Part shown: in pieces, positions 31,203-45,100 of the stretch
Layout: every line of letters begins with the position of its first letter
Numbering within the stretch: the first letter of the stretch is position 1
Assembly (NCBI GenBank): GCA_030533445.1
Contig: CM060081.1
Coordinates: forward strand, 39,893,611-39,957,610
Direction of reading: 5' to 3'
Length of the DNA stretch: 64,000 nucleotides
Source: Cyprinodon diabolis
Lineage: Eukaryota; Chordata; Actinopteri; Cyprinodontiformes; Cyprinodontidae
Position numbers and translations under genes: made by a program
Notes under the pieces: generated by a model
What the model was told of the DNA's origin: nothing
Databases searched by the model: none
Seen by the model: only the letters and a program-made list of their open reading frames with translations

Positions 31203-33011
31203 CTAAGAAAAGGGTAAGGGTATTAAGAAAGACAGAAAACATAAAGACAGATTGATCATACTTGAATGATAAATATGTCATGTAAAAAAAAATATCCAAA
31301 CACCCTTTTAAAAAAAAATTTGTAACGATAAATTAACCAAAAAAAAAAATACATAAAACAAAAAAAAGGGGGGGGACAAAGGTGTTTCAATAATTTTCTT
31401 TTATGATGGTATGTTTACAAAGAGACTATTTTTATTCCTTCTGTCATGGAGCTTACGTTTTCGGTTGTGTTTGTTTGTTAGCAGGATTACTTGTAAAGTT
31501 ATCAATAGATTTTAGTGCAATGTTTTACCAGAGGTGAACCTCATGTCAACAAACGATTCATTAAATTTTGGTGATGAACCTGATCCCAATCCAGATGCAG
31601 GAATATTTAGAAGCCTCTGTAAGTTTGTTTGATGGATCAAGCAATTCCTCACTAAACCACGGGGAGGCACCAGTGACTATTGACAGCTTCAGCAGCGGAC
31701 TCAAAAAGTCCGGAAGTATTATAATGAAGGCAAGCAAAAAAATTATATAAAAAACAAAGGGTAGCCATGACTCGCTCGAAGTCTGGAACTGCTGATCAAT
31801 CAAGAAAGCAGAGTGAATAAAGAAGGTTAGAGCAGAACAAACATCAGAGGCTGCAGACACACAGTGTGTCTTATTTATAAACTTATTAAAAGGATTTTTA
31901 GGATATTTTTACGAAAGGTGCACCTAATGCCAAGGAGCAATTCATTATAATTTTGAAAGATTCCATATTATGTGGATGTTTTAGCTTTATGTTTCACAAA
32001 CATGTCATACTATGGGGCAAAATTTGCTGCTTTGCAGAGGTCTGCACTCTCCAAGTGCTGTTCTAGTTCTGCATGCTGTTCTGTACCTTTGATAGTTATA
32101 GGAATATAATTTTTTTGTTTGTAAAGTGAGTCGATTTTGTACTTATAAAATCATGTAGGCATGTGAAAGAACCTAAATTTAAAAGATTATACATGGTTAA
32201 TCTACAAATAAATAAAATTATCAAAGAACCTATTTTTGATGACACAATTTCTGTTCCTTTTTGTATCTACCAGCTGACTGTCACAAAGACCCACTTTATT
32301 CAAGGGTTTTTAAGATAAATATAAAAATATGAAGTGATTTAAAAAAACAACAACTTGAAATTGCAATAGCTTAATTGACACCCCCCAGTATTTTAGCATG
32401 GGAAAGGTGATGCCAAAAGAGTAATTAGGGAAAAGCTTAGCTAAAAGTGCAATTATCAACCAGAACACCAATGTAACTATAACCGAATCTTTAAAAATAA
32501 ATTATAACGTTAATGTGCAGTGTTGTTAATTAGCCAAAGATTAGGGCAACATGGTGCCTTACCTGAAAACAGATGCCGACATGTTGATCAGAGGAGAGAA
32601 GCTAACAGTTCTGCAAAGCAGCAGAAAATGACTCAAATTAAAATCAACATTAACCACAAACTGGGAAGCTAATACGCAGTCTACTAACAGATTTTGGTGG
32701 TTATTCTTTTATGAAGCTGATCTGATCTGTCATATTTTACACAATATCATAATAACCCGTTGGATTTAAATGGACACATCCGAATGAGACGTTCTGATGG
32801 GAAATGTTTCTAATCTAGATACATAGAAGATTTAGTAATATTTAGTAATAATCTTTTCATCCCTTTAGGCTATAAAAAACTGTACCTAACAAAATACTTG
32901 CAATAAGAAATGTACAGCAATCTAAAGGTGGGAAGGTGAACATGGTGAACACTGTAAGCGGGCATGTTCGGCCTGCTGAAATGACATTTAAAGACTGATG
33001 TTTTCCCTCAC

Positions 33012-33121
33012 CGATGAGCGTCTCTGCTCCTGCAGGGGTCGCTCTGTCTTGGGCTGACCGTCCGTCCCTTTTGGCTCCGACGTCTTCACGTCGTCTGCTT
33101 GCTGCTGAAGACGGGAAGCTG
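33012..33121 (-). CDS. rap1gap: rap1gap exon, last firm coding exon
   Basis: Reads [20 protein letters not shown] and [13 protein letters not shown]. Acceptor CTTCCTCCCAG, donor GTGAGGG. Phases 1 in, 0 out. This part does not resemble the human C-terminus, which is poorly conserved. What follows is unresolved: one option is the acceptor at 32611-32612, which would add two residues (NC) and stop at 32602. Confidence 0.7.
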
Positions 33122-36100
33122 CTGGGAGGAAGATGACAGATGGTTGTGGCTGTCAAGAGCAATAAACTCAAGCGAACAATGCTGCCAGCTGTTCAAGCTG
33201 GGGGAAAAAAAAGATTTGTAAAAACTGCAATAGATTGATGGAACAAAGTCAACCATTTAAAGATCTGGTTTTAAATGAAGGAGATGCTTGTAGTGTGAAA
33301 TATTTCAAAGAAACTTTAGTTATTGAAGCTGTTTGCTAAGCTGCATCAGATGAGGTGGCTTTCACTGATCCGGTCCACTTTGACATCATTTATCCTGGAA
33401 GGGTTCTTCTTTCTTCTGCCCAATGATGATACTCCCCTGATACATGGTAGACTCAACCTGCTTATCACGCCCTCAGGCTATCTCTGGCCCAGTAATGTAA
33501 GCAATCATCTCCCAAACTTACCTGAAAAACTTCCTTGGTTGCTGTCCTCTGCCGCAGAGCCGTAAACAAATGAGTCCTTTTTTATGGGGGTAACACAAGA
33601 CACGCTTTCCTGGAAAAAAACATTTCTAGTTAGGTTGTAAGAGTTCTTTAAAAGTCATCAAAACTTCCAACTACAGATTAACTCCAGGTTTAGATTTGCT
33701 TTTATTTGAAACCATTTTAAAACACAAATGGTCCTAAATAAAATGCATGAGTAAACATTAATATGCATACAGTGCAATATATTTGTATGCTTGTGATTCT
33801 GGAGATGTATCAAATCCATCAAGCCGTTTTTTTTGTTTTTTTTTAAAAGCAAGCATTGCCTGCTGTTCTGCAACTTATTTGTTTGCACCACCCCTATAAA
33901 TATTAAACCAAACTAAAGGAAGGCAACATAATCAGGGGAGAAATAAAAGCGCCTTTGTTTTGCCAGAGTGGCTTTAATAATGCATGGGCTTTTAAAGATG
34001 TGATCATCACTTTGCCTCCTTCTATACCCACCAGTCCGGTTTCATATTCCTCCTCAGCTTCGTGCTCCTCCACGACGCTGGCGAAGCTACTGGCGTTGGA
34101 GGAGGAGCGAGACAGGTCCTGAGCCTCAGGGATTGAAGGCGCCCTGCAACACATCGCCAGACTACACACCTTGGTTACTCTGACCTCATCAACACCTGCC
34201 TCTTTTCACATATTTCACTGCACTACAGCAGATGGTCACCTGTTCTTTGCGGCTGCAAACTCCGGAGAACTGTGTGCGGAGGAGTTGCCTGATTTGTTTT
34301 CTTGTGACAAGTGGCTGCAGTCTGCTGTTTTCTGCGTGTTGGGAGAAACTTCCCGGCTGATGCACAGAGAGGGAGATCAGAAGGTGAAAACAAGCAGATA
34401 GGTTTTATTTAGGATTGTCAAACTGCTTAAACAAATATGTGCCTCACTACAGCTGAAGAGCTGTGCACATAAAAATCTGTAGTTGAGCTGCTATTTTAAA
34501 TTGATCACAAACTTTAGCCTTATTCAAACTCACTGATACAGAATAGATGAAAAAGCAGCAAATGAAGTGCCTTGCACAGCAAACAATGTTTCTCATTAAG
34601 ATTTAAGGGAACATACCAAAACAAATTGAAGTGGAGGAAAATTTCACATAATTTTTAAAAGTCCTGATCTAAAAAAAAAAGCTTTTCTGCACATGTATAT
34701 TCAGTTTCCTTTACTCTTCCAACCGGAAATTAAAGCCAGGACCACCAAACACCCTCATAGGTCACTTAACAGTCCAATCAAGTGAACTTTAGCTTCAGTG
34801 CATATATAACATTTTCCAAATGGTTCACAAGTTTATTAAAGAATGTCAGTGTGCAAATATTGTCATAAAAACAAGGAGTTACAAGCAAGGTTAAGTCATA
34901 AGGTAATATCTCAAGCGTTGAACACATCAGAGGCGCTCTTCCATCCATCATAATCAACTGTATAGGCATTTAAATTTACCCAAACCAGGGATCAGCAACC
35001 TTGATAAAACTCAGATTTTTTTTCTGTTTGCGTGAGCCAAAAAAGCTAAATGGAACAAATTAGCCCATGAAACACAATATAGGCAACTTCTTTAGATCTT
35101 TAGACCAAAATGCCACAATTAGATTTTGTTTTTAAGGTCTTAATATAAACTTTTACATAAGTAAAGAAAAAAATCTTCTCGAATGGAAAATTCATCTATT
35201 TTTTAAAACATTTTACAAGAAAGACACATAGTTACCAAAAGGTAATTAAATCAATAAAAAAATATATTGCTGACACTGTGTCATTCTTTGCTGAATTGCT
35301 ATGCATATGTTGCATCAAACACCAAAGATTAATTTCTAAAGCTATTTTGTTTTTAATACCTTCTCATAGGATTAACTCTTTAGCATTGGAGGGTTAAAAG
35401 AGTTTAATGCAGGGTCAAAGCTGCAGGTTGCAGTGAAACAGTATGGAGGAAACGGTTTCTCTAGAGGTTCACAGTTCTTGTTGGACTAAACTTTTGACCT
35501 AAATAGGTATTGTTTTTGCTCTTTACAAACATGGTGCTAAGGATTTGGAGTTTTACTTTTAGTAAAAGTGTGATCATAAAAGTTTAGAGTCCTAGGGACT
35601 GAATACAAATGCACTCCACACTTTTTAGATTCTTATTCCTTAAAAATTATAAGCCATGCATCATTGTCTTGCATCTCAAAATAATTAAGTATGAGGCTGT
35701 CAAGCATAAAGTTTAAATAAATGACTATTTCTGTAAGGTACTACAAATCATGAAAGTCATCCAGTAAAAACATTTGATCTGACACGTTGCATCCTCTGAG
35801 AGATTAATTCATCTGTTTTAATGTCCTTCCTTCCATCTGTCACAACACTGTTCTGTGCTCACTACCCACTCCCTGCTGTCCTCTCACCTCCTCTCTTGGA
35901 CCTCCTGGATGTTCTCGATGCCAATGGCGCTGCTGCGGCGGGAGCTAAAGGGTCCAGACTTTTTTCTGGTTGGGCTTTTCCCAGGAATGATCAATGACTA
36001 TCGGGGTGCAAGTGAGACAAAACAGTAAGGCACACATTTTGGGAGAAGACATTGGTGCACAGCGTTCATCACACTGTACAGTATGTATTAGATGCAGTAT

Positions 36101-39100
36101 CATGTAGAAATATGAAATAGCAATTCATGGACTGACTGTTACATAAATGCTCAGACAATGTGAGTTCAAAATAAAAACAGTAGATTATTTAGTTTGTATT
36201 TAATTGGACACAGTAGTTTGAAATTCACGGTTTATCTAAACTGTTTAATTGCAATACAAAAAAAAATCTGTTTTGAGAAATAAACGGTTGCATAAGTGGG
36301 CACACTATTACTAATTTCAGTCAATAAAACTTTTAATTTCCACATTCAGCCTTCTTTGATAGCAGCCTAAAAGCATCCTCCATCTTGACTTTGTAATATT
36401 TCCTTGCTAAAGGTCACCAGATCTCACCAGATTGTGCAGAGATCACTTCTGCACAGCATCCTTCATCTCATTTTCTGTTTGTTGTAGTAATTCTGGAGTC
36501 TGGATTGGTAATTTCAAAATTTACAATCCTGAATAATGAACTTAATGGATAATACACTTGGAGTCACTATGACGATAAAAAAATATAAAGACTCTTCATA
36601 TTCAGCTTTCAAGCAGACACCTGAAGGCTGTGGTTGACAGACGGACTGTATCTGGAGCCGTTCATAACTTCATTCAATATGACAAGAAACTATTTTCCAT
36701 CTAAAGAGGAAAGTAGGAACAGAGCAATATGCCCACATCATGTTTAACTCGTGTGTGTTCTGCTCTTTATGTGATTATTTGTGCATTCTGATTGAAGTGT
36801 GACCCATCTTATTAACTTTGGATCATAACTATACTCTGGTGAGATTAATGTCAACATTTTTTTAACATTAAGGCTTCTTTTTGCAATTCTTCTTCTAAGT
36901 ACAGACAAAAGGAGAATAGGCAGATTTCTTACCATCAGCCTCTTTTTTTCCCCTCATGTGTTTTTTGTTTTGTTTTTTACTTTAGTTTGAAAAACCAAGC
37001 AGACGTTCTCACTGATGTCCTGCATTTTTCTACAATTACTGATAATAAAACCCTTTTTCATTTTTCTCCTGACTGATGCCTTTATAGCAGATTCTTTTGA
37101 CCAAGTCTTGGTGAATTGTTGTGCAAATGTTTTTGGACATCTGGACCTCATTTCAGGTGTTAGGTTTATTCAATGATGATTATAAAGTTAATGTGTGTGC
37201 ATGTAAAACATTGAGGAAATGTGATGCTTCACTCTGCCTTGTGATTCAGTCAGAGGAGCATTCTGTCCTATGACCTGATCAATTGCCTTGTCAGAAGAAT
37301 AATCTGTTTTGTAACCCACCCCATGTGTTATGATCCGCTAATAAAAAGGCTCTGCAGGGGGGGGTCCGTGAGAGAGTTGGAGACTTTGTTGTGGCTCTCT
37401 CCCCTCCTGCAGGAGCTGCTGAAAATCTCTTTCCTGTGTGGACTCAGTTTCTCTTTTACGAACCTACATTTTTGAACCTAACATCAGGTAATTGAGATTT
37501 GCTAATATTGTTAGGAGAGGCAAGTTATAAAAGAGAGAATGCTGAAAGTGAATCAAAAGGTATTTCAACAAAGAAAGTGTGCAGCCTCACAGAACCCGGT
37601 TATGCAACCTTTTATATTTTTCCGCTTGCTTATTTCTTTATGGGGGGGGCTGTACAGGATACACTATGTCACAGACAAAGCAGTAAAAGTTAGAAATTGC
37701 TTATTTTACTCATTTGTCTCAAACTACTGTAGATACAAGTGTGCAAGAGTGTGTGTGTTTTATATAGGAGCCGGATGAGTGTTCTCAAAGGTTTGAGGTG
37801 ATTTATCTCTCATGTAGGTAATTCAGAGAGTTATAATGTATTTAAGAGCACAAAAAAATATTGATGACCCCAACCAGATGTTTATTTTCGTCCCATTAGA
37901 GTTAAGACAAAAAGCTACAAGTTTCAGGGGATTCACGCTTATCACTTATTCATCAAACAGCAATATCAAGTAACTCACAGAGCACAACACAGTGGTGACT
38001 TTCTGTACGAATGAATGATAAAAATGAAATTATGATCAGAACAACCACTGAACACTATGTCTTTGCAACTCACTTCTTCTAAAAACAACAGACCCCCCCC
38101 CCCATACACTGCAAGGTCTACTTAAACATTTATTCTATTTCAATTTGAATGGAAATAGCTAATTGTTCCTTTAAGAAAACACATCAGAAAAGCAAACAAA
38201 TGTGATGAGCGATAAGAGAGAATATACATTAACCTCTTCTATTGTTCCTATCCCTATGGCACTGCCTCGGCGTCCATATTTACTGGGACTTTTCCCCGCG
38301 ACAAGCAATGACTGAGCCACACAAGGCGGGACAAAGGGAGCCGGAGAAGGAGAGAGAGAGAGAGAGAAAGAAAGGAAGATAAAAGATGGAAGAAGCAAAA
38401 GAGGGAAGGAAAAAAAAAACATCAGAAAATCTCATGCACAGAACACAAAGAATTGTAACAGTAGGAAGGAAAACAGCTTTAAAAGGAGCTTGTAGCATGA
38501 ATCAAAAGCAAACATGAGATAGAGGAAATAGGAAAAAGCTTCACAGGGTTTAGGAAGCTTCAGGTCATACAGTATATAGGAGGGTAGAGCAGGAGCATCA
38601 ACAGAGCAGACATACTGGCAGGTACTGTCCTGAAGGATACAAGTTACTGATGCATTAAAAGGAAAACATGAGAAAAAGAGGGTTAAAAAATAAACAGGTA
38701 CTGTAATAACAAAAGCCTTTTTTAAATGGGTAAAGGAAAAAAAACAAAACAAGGGAGAGTGCTCTTGAGGTTTATGAGTTGTGGCATGCATGTTCTCCAG
38801 CCACACATCCACAAAGCAGCATTACGGTAAGAGTTATAATAGGGAGACACTCATTATGAAAGCATAGCAACGAGGGAGGGAGTCTGGGTAGTCATACAGG
38901 TACTAGTCTGAGCTCACTTCAAAGCCTGAGAGAGGGTTCAAAAACAATCACTACTTCATTTCAAAATAGGCAGATTTTCAGCAGCTAAAAGCCTGCCAAT
39001 CTACACAGCAACAACACTTCTAATAGAGGACAATGAATAAAATGCTTAAATGTTCTTTTCCCCCAAAAAACAAAAAAGAGGATTAACGTGAACATAAAAT

Positions 39101-42100
39101 GGAAAGAGTCAATTAGTGAAAAAGGAGTACACAGCAAGAGTGAGTATGAAATGTCAGAAATAAGAGTAAGTGCTTCAGTGTTAACAGCACACAGATGGAG
39201 TGCTATGAAGTGGCAGTAGAAGTATTTTATCAGGCTGCTGTTTAGGTTTAAATCATCCACACGTGTGTTTATTATCCACCGTGCTGTGAAAACACAGCGT
39301 CCTGAATGTGCTGCGTGTGTACAGATGGGCAACATGTCAACCAAAATGGGCTACTTACAATCCCTGGGGTTTTGGGGCTCTCTGCGGGATTGTGGGTAAA
39401 GCTCCCACTGTGACTAGTGGAGACTGTGTGTGACTTCTTGTTACTGAGACCCATGGCGTCCATAGACTGGCTTCTGCTGCGGATGACCCGCTGCAGAGAG
39501 AACGAGGAGATATCCACAGTCAGCGGATCCACTTCTATCCCGTGGAAACCAAACACACTGACTAATGTTTGCAAGAAAAAGAAGGGGGTTTGCTTCACAC
39601 TATGCTTTAATTTAACTTAGCATACAGAGCCCTGACAAGCTGTAGGTGTCATTTAATAAGATGTGCACAAAGGTTCATCTTTTTATGCTGTAGAATAGGC
39701 TGATGCTGGAAAATAAGCAAAATCCAACCTTTAAATCAAACACATAATGATCAGTTTGTCTCTGGGCCTATTTTGTGAAATTGAGGATTTCCTGTTTCTC
39801 TGGGGTGTAAATATGATGTAACACTGTGCGAAATTTCTCTTAGACAATTACCATAATGGGAATGAAACGGGACAAAGCGGTTTAAGAAAAGCAGATGTGT
39901 TTAATCTTCTTTGTCAGGAAATAACAAAAAAAAAAAAAAATGTCGACTGTGTTGACTGTACCTTTATCTTTTAATTATAGCAATTTAAAATAAAACAAAA
40001 AGCAAAAACTGGAGTTGGATAAGCTGGTGTTTTCCTGGGTTCACATACAGCCATCTATAAAGCTGCAAACCAAGCTGTTTAGCTAGGACATCAGGTATCG
40101 CCTTTATTGTTCAATCTCCAAATCCACAAGGAGCGTGCTAAACACTTCTGAGACTTAAACTGGAAAGTTCCTGTGCACAAAATCTAAAGCTGTAAGCTAA
40201 TTTCTAGACCAAAGACCATTAGAACAATTAAAACTGTGTCAGAAAACCGTTACTCAGTGGATAAAACAGACCTAAACCCATCAGAAAACATTACAATAAA
40301 TAAAATGCAATCTATAAAACATTCGGTGTGAGACTTTTGCTGTTAGAGAATATCATATTTCAAGGTTTCCACGTGTCTAAAATCTATAATCTTTTTATTT
40401 TACTGGGGGTGTAGGCTAAAACTATATTTAATTCATGTCAGTTGCTTTCTATTATTAATACAGTGCAGTGTATTAGATCTATTGTCAAATGGGAATAAAA
40501 ATAAATGTTATGAAGTAAAAGTGATGAAGGAAAAGTAATAAGTGATTTATAGAAACATGGGAGTGTGCACAGACAGGTATTTGTGTGTGTGTGTATGGGG
40601 TGTGTGTGTGTGTGTGTGTGGTGCTTCTTAGCTGCAGTTCAGGTAACAGGAAGAGGGTGAATTAAAGGTATGTTACTTAAACAGATAGAGAGAGATGAAC
40701 GACAAGGACTCCAGAAATTAAAAGGTAGCAGGACAGGGAAACCTACCCAGCTCTAGAGTTAAAGATTGGAAAATCTTTACAGATTTAAAATTGCAGATGT
40801 TGGGAAGATAAATAAAGAGACAGAGCACCTGACAACTTTGATTTAAAGGTATTAAAGAAAAAAAAATGGCTTACAGAAATACTGAGAGCATCTGAGACTG
40901 AGGTAGAAGAAAAAGGATTGAGGAAAGAAAAAACTTAATGGGACGCTACCCAAGGGGAGGTGTGCAAATTGCATCATAAGCTGCATAATGAAGGGTCATT
41001 AAATCGTTCATCAGCCACAGACTTTCACAATTCCTGCTGCCCAGCCTCAGCAGCTGGACGCCGCTTCACCGTGGTCAGTGATGGAGGACTCTCGGACGTA
41101 GAGAAGTGTCTTGCATACACAAGGGGACACACAGATTCCAAAAATCACTACGCCAAGTGAAAACCCACTGCGTTCAGCACTAACAGCCAAGTGAGGACAG
41201 CAAATGGCATAGACTTGTCCTCTGAGATCCTGCACATTTTCTACGCTTTGTTTTCTCATGTGTGAATACCCAGAATCCCAGCCAAGAGACAGGAGAGGCC
41301 AAAAAGAAAAGAAAAATTCCGAAAAGTTTTTCCACTCATCGCCATTCTTGCTCATGCTTGTGCAGTTTTGCAGATCACCAGTGCGCCCAATCAATTTGAA
41401 AATAATGATGTACCTTAAATGACTCGAAGAAGCCGCCCCCTCCTCCACCACCTCCGTTCTCCAGCTTATCTTCCTCCCCACCCAGACCCATCATGGACTG
41501 ACTGTTGATGTGCAGTTCTTCATATAATGTTTCCAGCAGGGCTGAACGTGTACGCTCCTGGCAACAAATAAACCAAATGTTTTAGTGACAGCGCATCTTA
41601 AAATTCACTTTTATGAAGCCAGTAGGATGCAGATAGATGCAAACAGCTGGACACAAGATCATAACAACATGCATAAAAACATAATAAATCAAAATACAAA
41701 GACACAAGGTTTCCTTTATTGTGCTTTTCACCTCCAGCTTTGCAAACTTCTCAGCCTTGTAGCAGGCATACTCTGCATTGATCAGCTTGGTGAAGAGGAA
41801 CTCGTGAAACTCTGGGCCCTGAGGAAAAGAAAAAACAACATTTGGAGAAGAGTGGGGAAGGACGTATGGTGTATCTCTAGGGAAACATGTTTTTTTGTTT
41901 GCTTACTGACCTTTTTGAAGATTGCAGGGTCAGGTAGAGCAGGTCCAAAGAAAGGTACATCATCCCTTGCTGTGACTGACACCTAGAAGAAATAATGTTA
42001 ATATTCTTCAGCTCTGGATACCAGACACACCATTCTGTTTCCAAAAGATGCCAGAAAAGCATATTGGAAAATAAAATGTCACACTTTCCTCCAACTCTTC

Positions 42101-45100
42101 TATTGTCCTCTATTCTGTTTTATCCCAGCATGCTAGAATAAAAAAAGCACTGTATGCGGGTTTCCTCTGCAAGCTAGCTGTATAGTTTCATAACATACTA
42201 AAATAGACAAACACTGTTTTATGAAAAAGTTTTTTTTACCCTGAGATAAACAATTTTTTCACACGTAAATATCTCATATCAAATGTATTTTTGAACTAAT
42301 GCAACATGTAGTTTCAATGGTTCACAGCTACACCCAGGCCTGCTTACTGCCTGACAATCATGAAGTACCAAAAAATAGAACCAGTCTGAAAACAAACAAA
42401 AATATGAGTCCAGGGAGGGTTACAATGCCATTTCTACGGCTTAAGGACTTCAGTGAACCACAGTGTGTGATATTATCCACAAAGGAGATAATATTCGCCT
42501 CTACTAACACCACTTCCCAAGACTCATTTAAGAGAGAATCCCATAAAAACATCTAAAACATTGAAGGTAACAGCTGCCTCATTTTGAGTTCCCTTTGCTG
42601 CATAAACCTCCCCCACATATTTATGTCTCACATTTAACAAAAACATCTATACAGTTCCAAAAAAACTCTGGGATAACCTTCTATAGATTGAAGACACTAA
42701 ATTTAAATTTTTGGATGGTGTGAGGTTTGTTTTTATCAGGTGTGAAGCTAGAGGGGAGTTTCAGAAACTGAATATTATAAAGAAAGTCAAACATCATTGT
42801 GGTAGTGATATCATTAGTGACTTTAGGGCCTGAAATTTTATGTAAAACTTCTTAACCAGATACAGATCAAAGTTCTTTGAAATGTCAATAAGAGGAACCA
42901 ACCTTGTATGTGACGTTGTCGGTGCATGCATTCTCCACCTGCACCACCACGTAGGCATGCAGGAAGTTGGATTGGATCATGTCTGGTACAAAGGGAGTGT
43001 TTTCTTCCTGGAACACGATTGCCACAATGTCGTTGCCTATGTGCCTCTTCCTCTGAAGCTGAGGGGCGGTCAAAGGTATAGAATATTAGTAACCGAAGCA
43101 TTAAAAAAATAAAACAATCTTACCATTTATCTGCAAAAACTATCAAGAAATTTGTAAAAATATCTTAAATTATGAGTATTTACCTTTAATTTGTGTAGGT
43201 AAATAAGATGATTTTCCAATAGAATGAGTATTTTTACACTTAAAACAACATAACTAGATAACATGGACTTGAAATAAGACAAAGCAAGTTTCATTTTTTT
43301 TGTCTTGTTCCAATCACAAGTTGTCTCATTTACTTCCTCAACTCAAGAAAAAAGATCCCTTGTTTTAAGAAAAAATGTTTTTTTTTTGTACATTGTTTGC
43401 ACTGTAGAAAAACAGCAGTGTTTCAGCCTTCCTTACTACATCCATTTAAAGATTGTCTGAAAGAGAATACTTACAGGTTCCTAAAGAGATTAATATAACT
43501 GGGCAACACAAAGGCCTTTCTCATACATAATTCAGTTTTTCAGTCCAACATATTAATACTCTTCCATCTCATACTTATTTGCAGATACTTTCCAAAATAA
43601 TTAAAGAAAAAAAACAAAACAAAGCATAATATGTTGAACACATATTTATTTTCCATTTGTTATCCGTAAGTGTTGAAGAAATGACATCATAGATATGAAC
43701 AAGCTGGAAAATAAAACAAAAACTAAAGAATCATGCCCCCACAGATGGCTGACTGTTATCACTGCTGCTGTAGTAGCCTACTACATTCTCCTTGTTGCCA
43801 GAAAGCTTTAAGTTGCCAAAAGGACACTCATGCATTTGGAGGACACTGCACCCATGCTAAGTATAATTTTTTTATCCAGGCAATCTTGGTGCTGCTAGGC
43901 AATAGGGACACATTCTTTTGTGCTGAAATATGGATGCATGTTGTCACCTTAATGCCTTTTGCAAGATATTCTAATTTAGTGGGCTTGCAAGCTTACATAA
44001 ATATCAGAAGAGATGTCTGCATCTCTTTCTATCTAAAATTTATGTTGATTTCAGTTTGGAGTGTCACATTTGTACTTGTTCCAGATATATATTTTTTTCC
44101 CAAGATCAAAAAGTTTAATCTAGGTTTGAGTGCAGATCTGAATCTCTTCATATTAGACACAACAATGCATCGGCCAGCTAATATTTTTGGCCCATAATGA
44201 ATGGGCCAATGTGTGCATATACTGGCCGATTCATTAGTGCAATGATTCCCCATATGGATGGCGGAGTGTAACTGCAGAGAAAGTGGTGGAAAACAGCGGA
44301 ATAAATTATTGATTCAGGAAGTTGGGGTTGTGACCCTAATTGGGGTCATGGATCAACAAGCATCATTTCTTGAGAGACCACTATTAAATTAAACTGAACT
44401 TCTACTCTTTTGTTTGAAAAATGGCTAAAAAATATATTACACAGCTTTACACGTTACCTCAATATAATGCTGAAATTTATGTAAAGAAAAAAAAAATCAC
44501 AAAACCAAATACATTGGTTTTTATCCCCTTTGAGGCTATTGCTAAATGTTCCTCTTTTTCTATTCCAACCAATAGTTTGGGTTTCATGACAGCATTCTGG
44601 TACTATTTTGCGGGTCTGAAATTAACAATTTTTGGGAACCACAGGAATAATTTATCCAGTATGAGAGTTTTTATTTCTTTAATTAGTGACAGCATGTTGA
44701 AATCTATTGCAAAGAATTAACAACTAAAATAAATATAATCACTATGTAAAGGTGGTAGATGTAAGGATTTAAAATAGATTGTAGTTTATGTTACTTAAAT
44801 ATATATTTTACTGCTTTCAACTTTTCATCTGCACTAAAAAAATTATCTAGAAATAAGTAAAAATGACTAAAATTAAGTGTATTTACCCTTAATTTGAGTA
44901 GGTAAATGAGTTTGAATGGAATTACTATTTTTACTCTTAAAATAAGATATTTAGATAAAATGCACTTAATCCAAGAAAAAAAATACACTTGTTTTAAGAA
45001 AAACATTACTTATCTAGATTTACATTTTTTCCAGTGTGTTAAAAAGATTGGAGCGGGTTTAGAGATTGAGCGGGTGCAAAAACCTTCCTTTAAACAAAAT

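Noticed and set aside
31561..31860. 99-codon minus-strand frame as a possible rap1gap exon
   Set aside because: Hydrophobic N-terminal half, no similarity to Rap1GAP, and no fitting acceptor/donor pair in phase.
33658..33891. Several 60-90 codon frames in rap1gap introns (also 38171-38812, 43733-44197, 55561-55908)
   Set aside because: They are antisense to, overlap, or run through introns and low-complexity tracts, with no motif or splice support; the 55561-55908 frame only extends the true exon 55616-55719.
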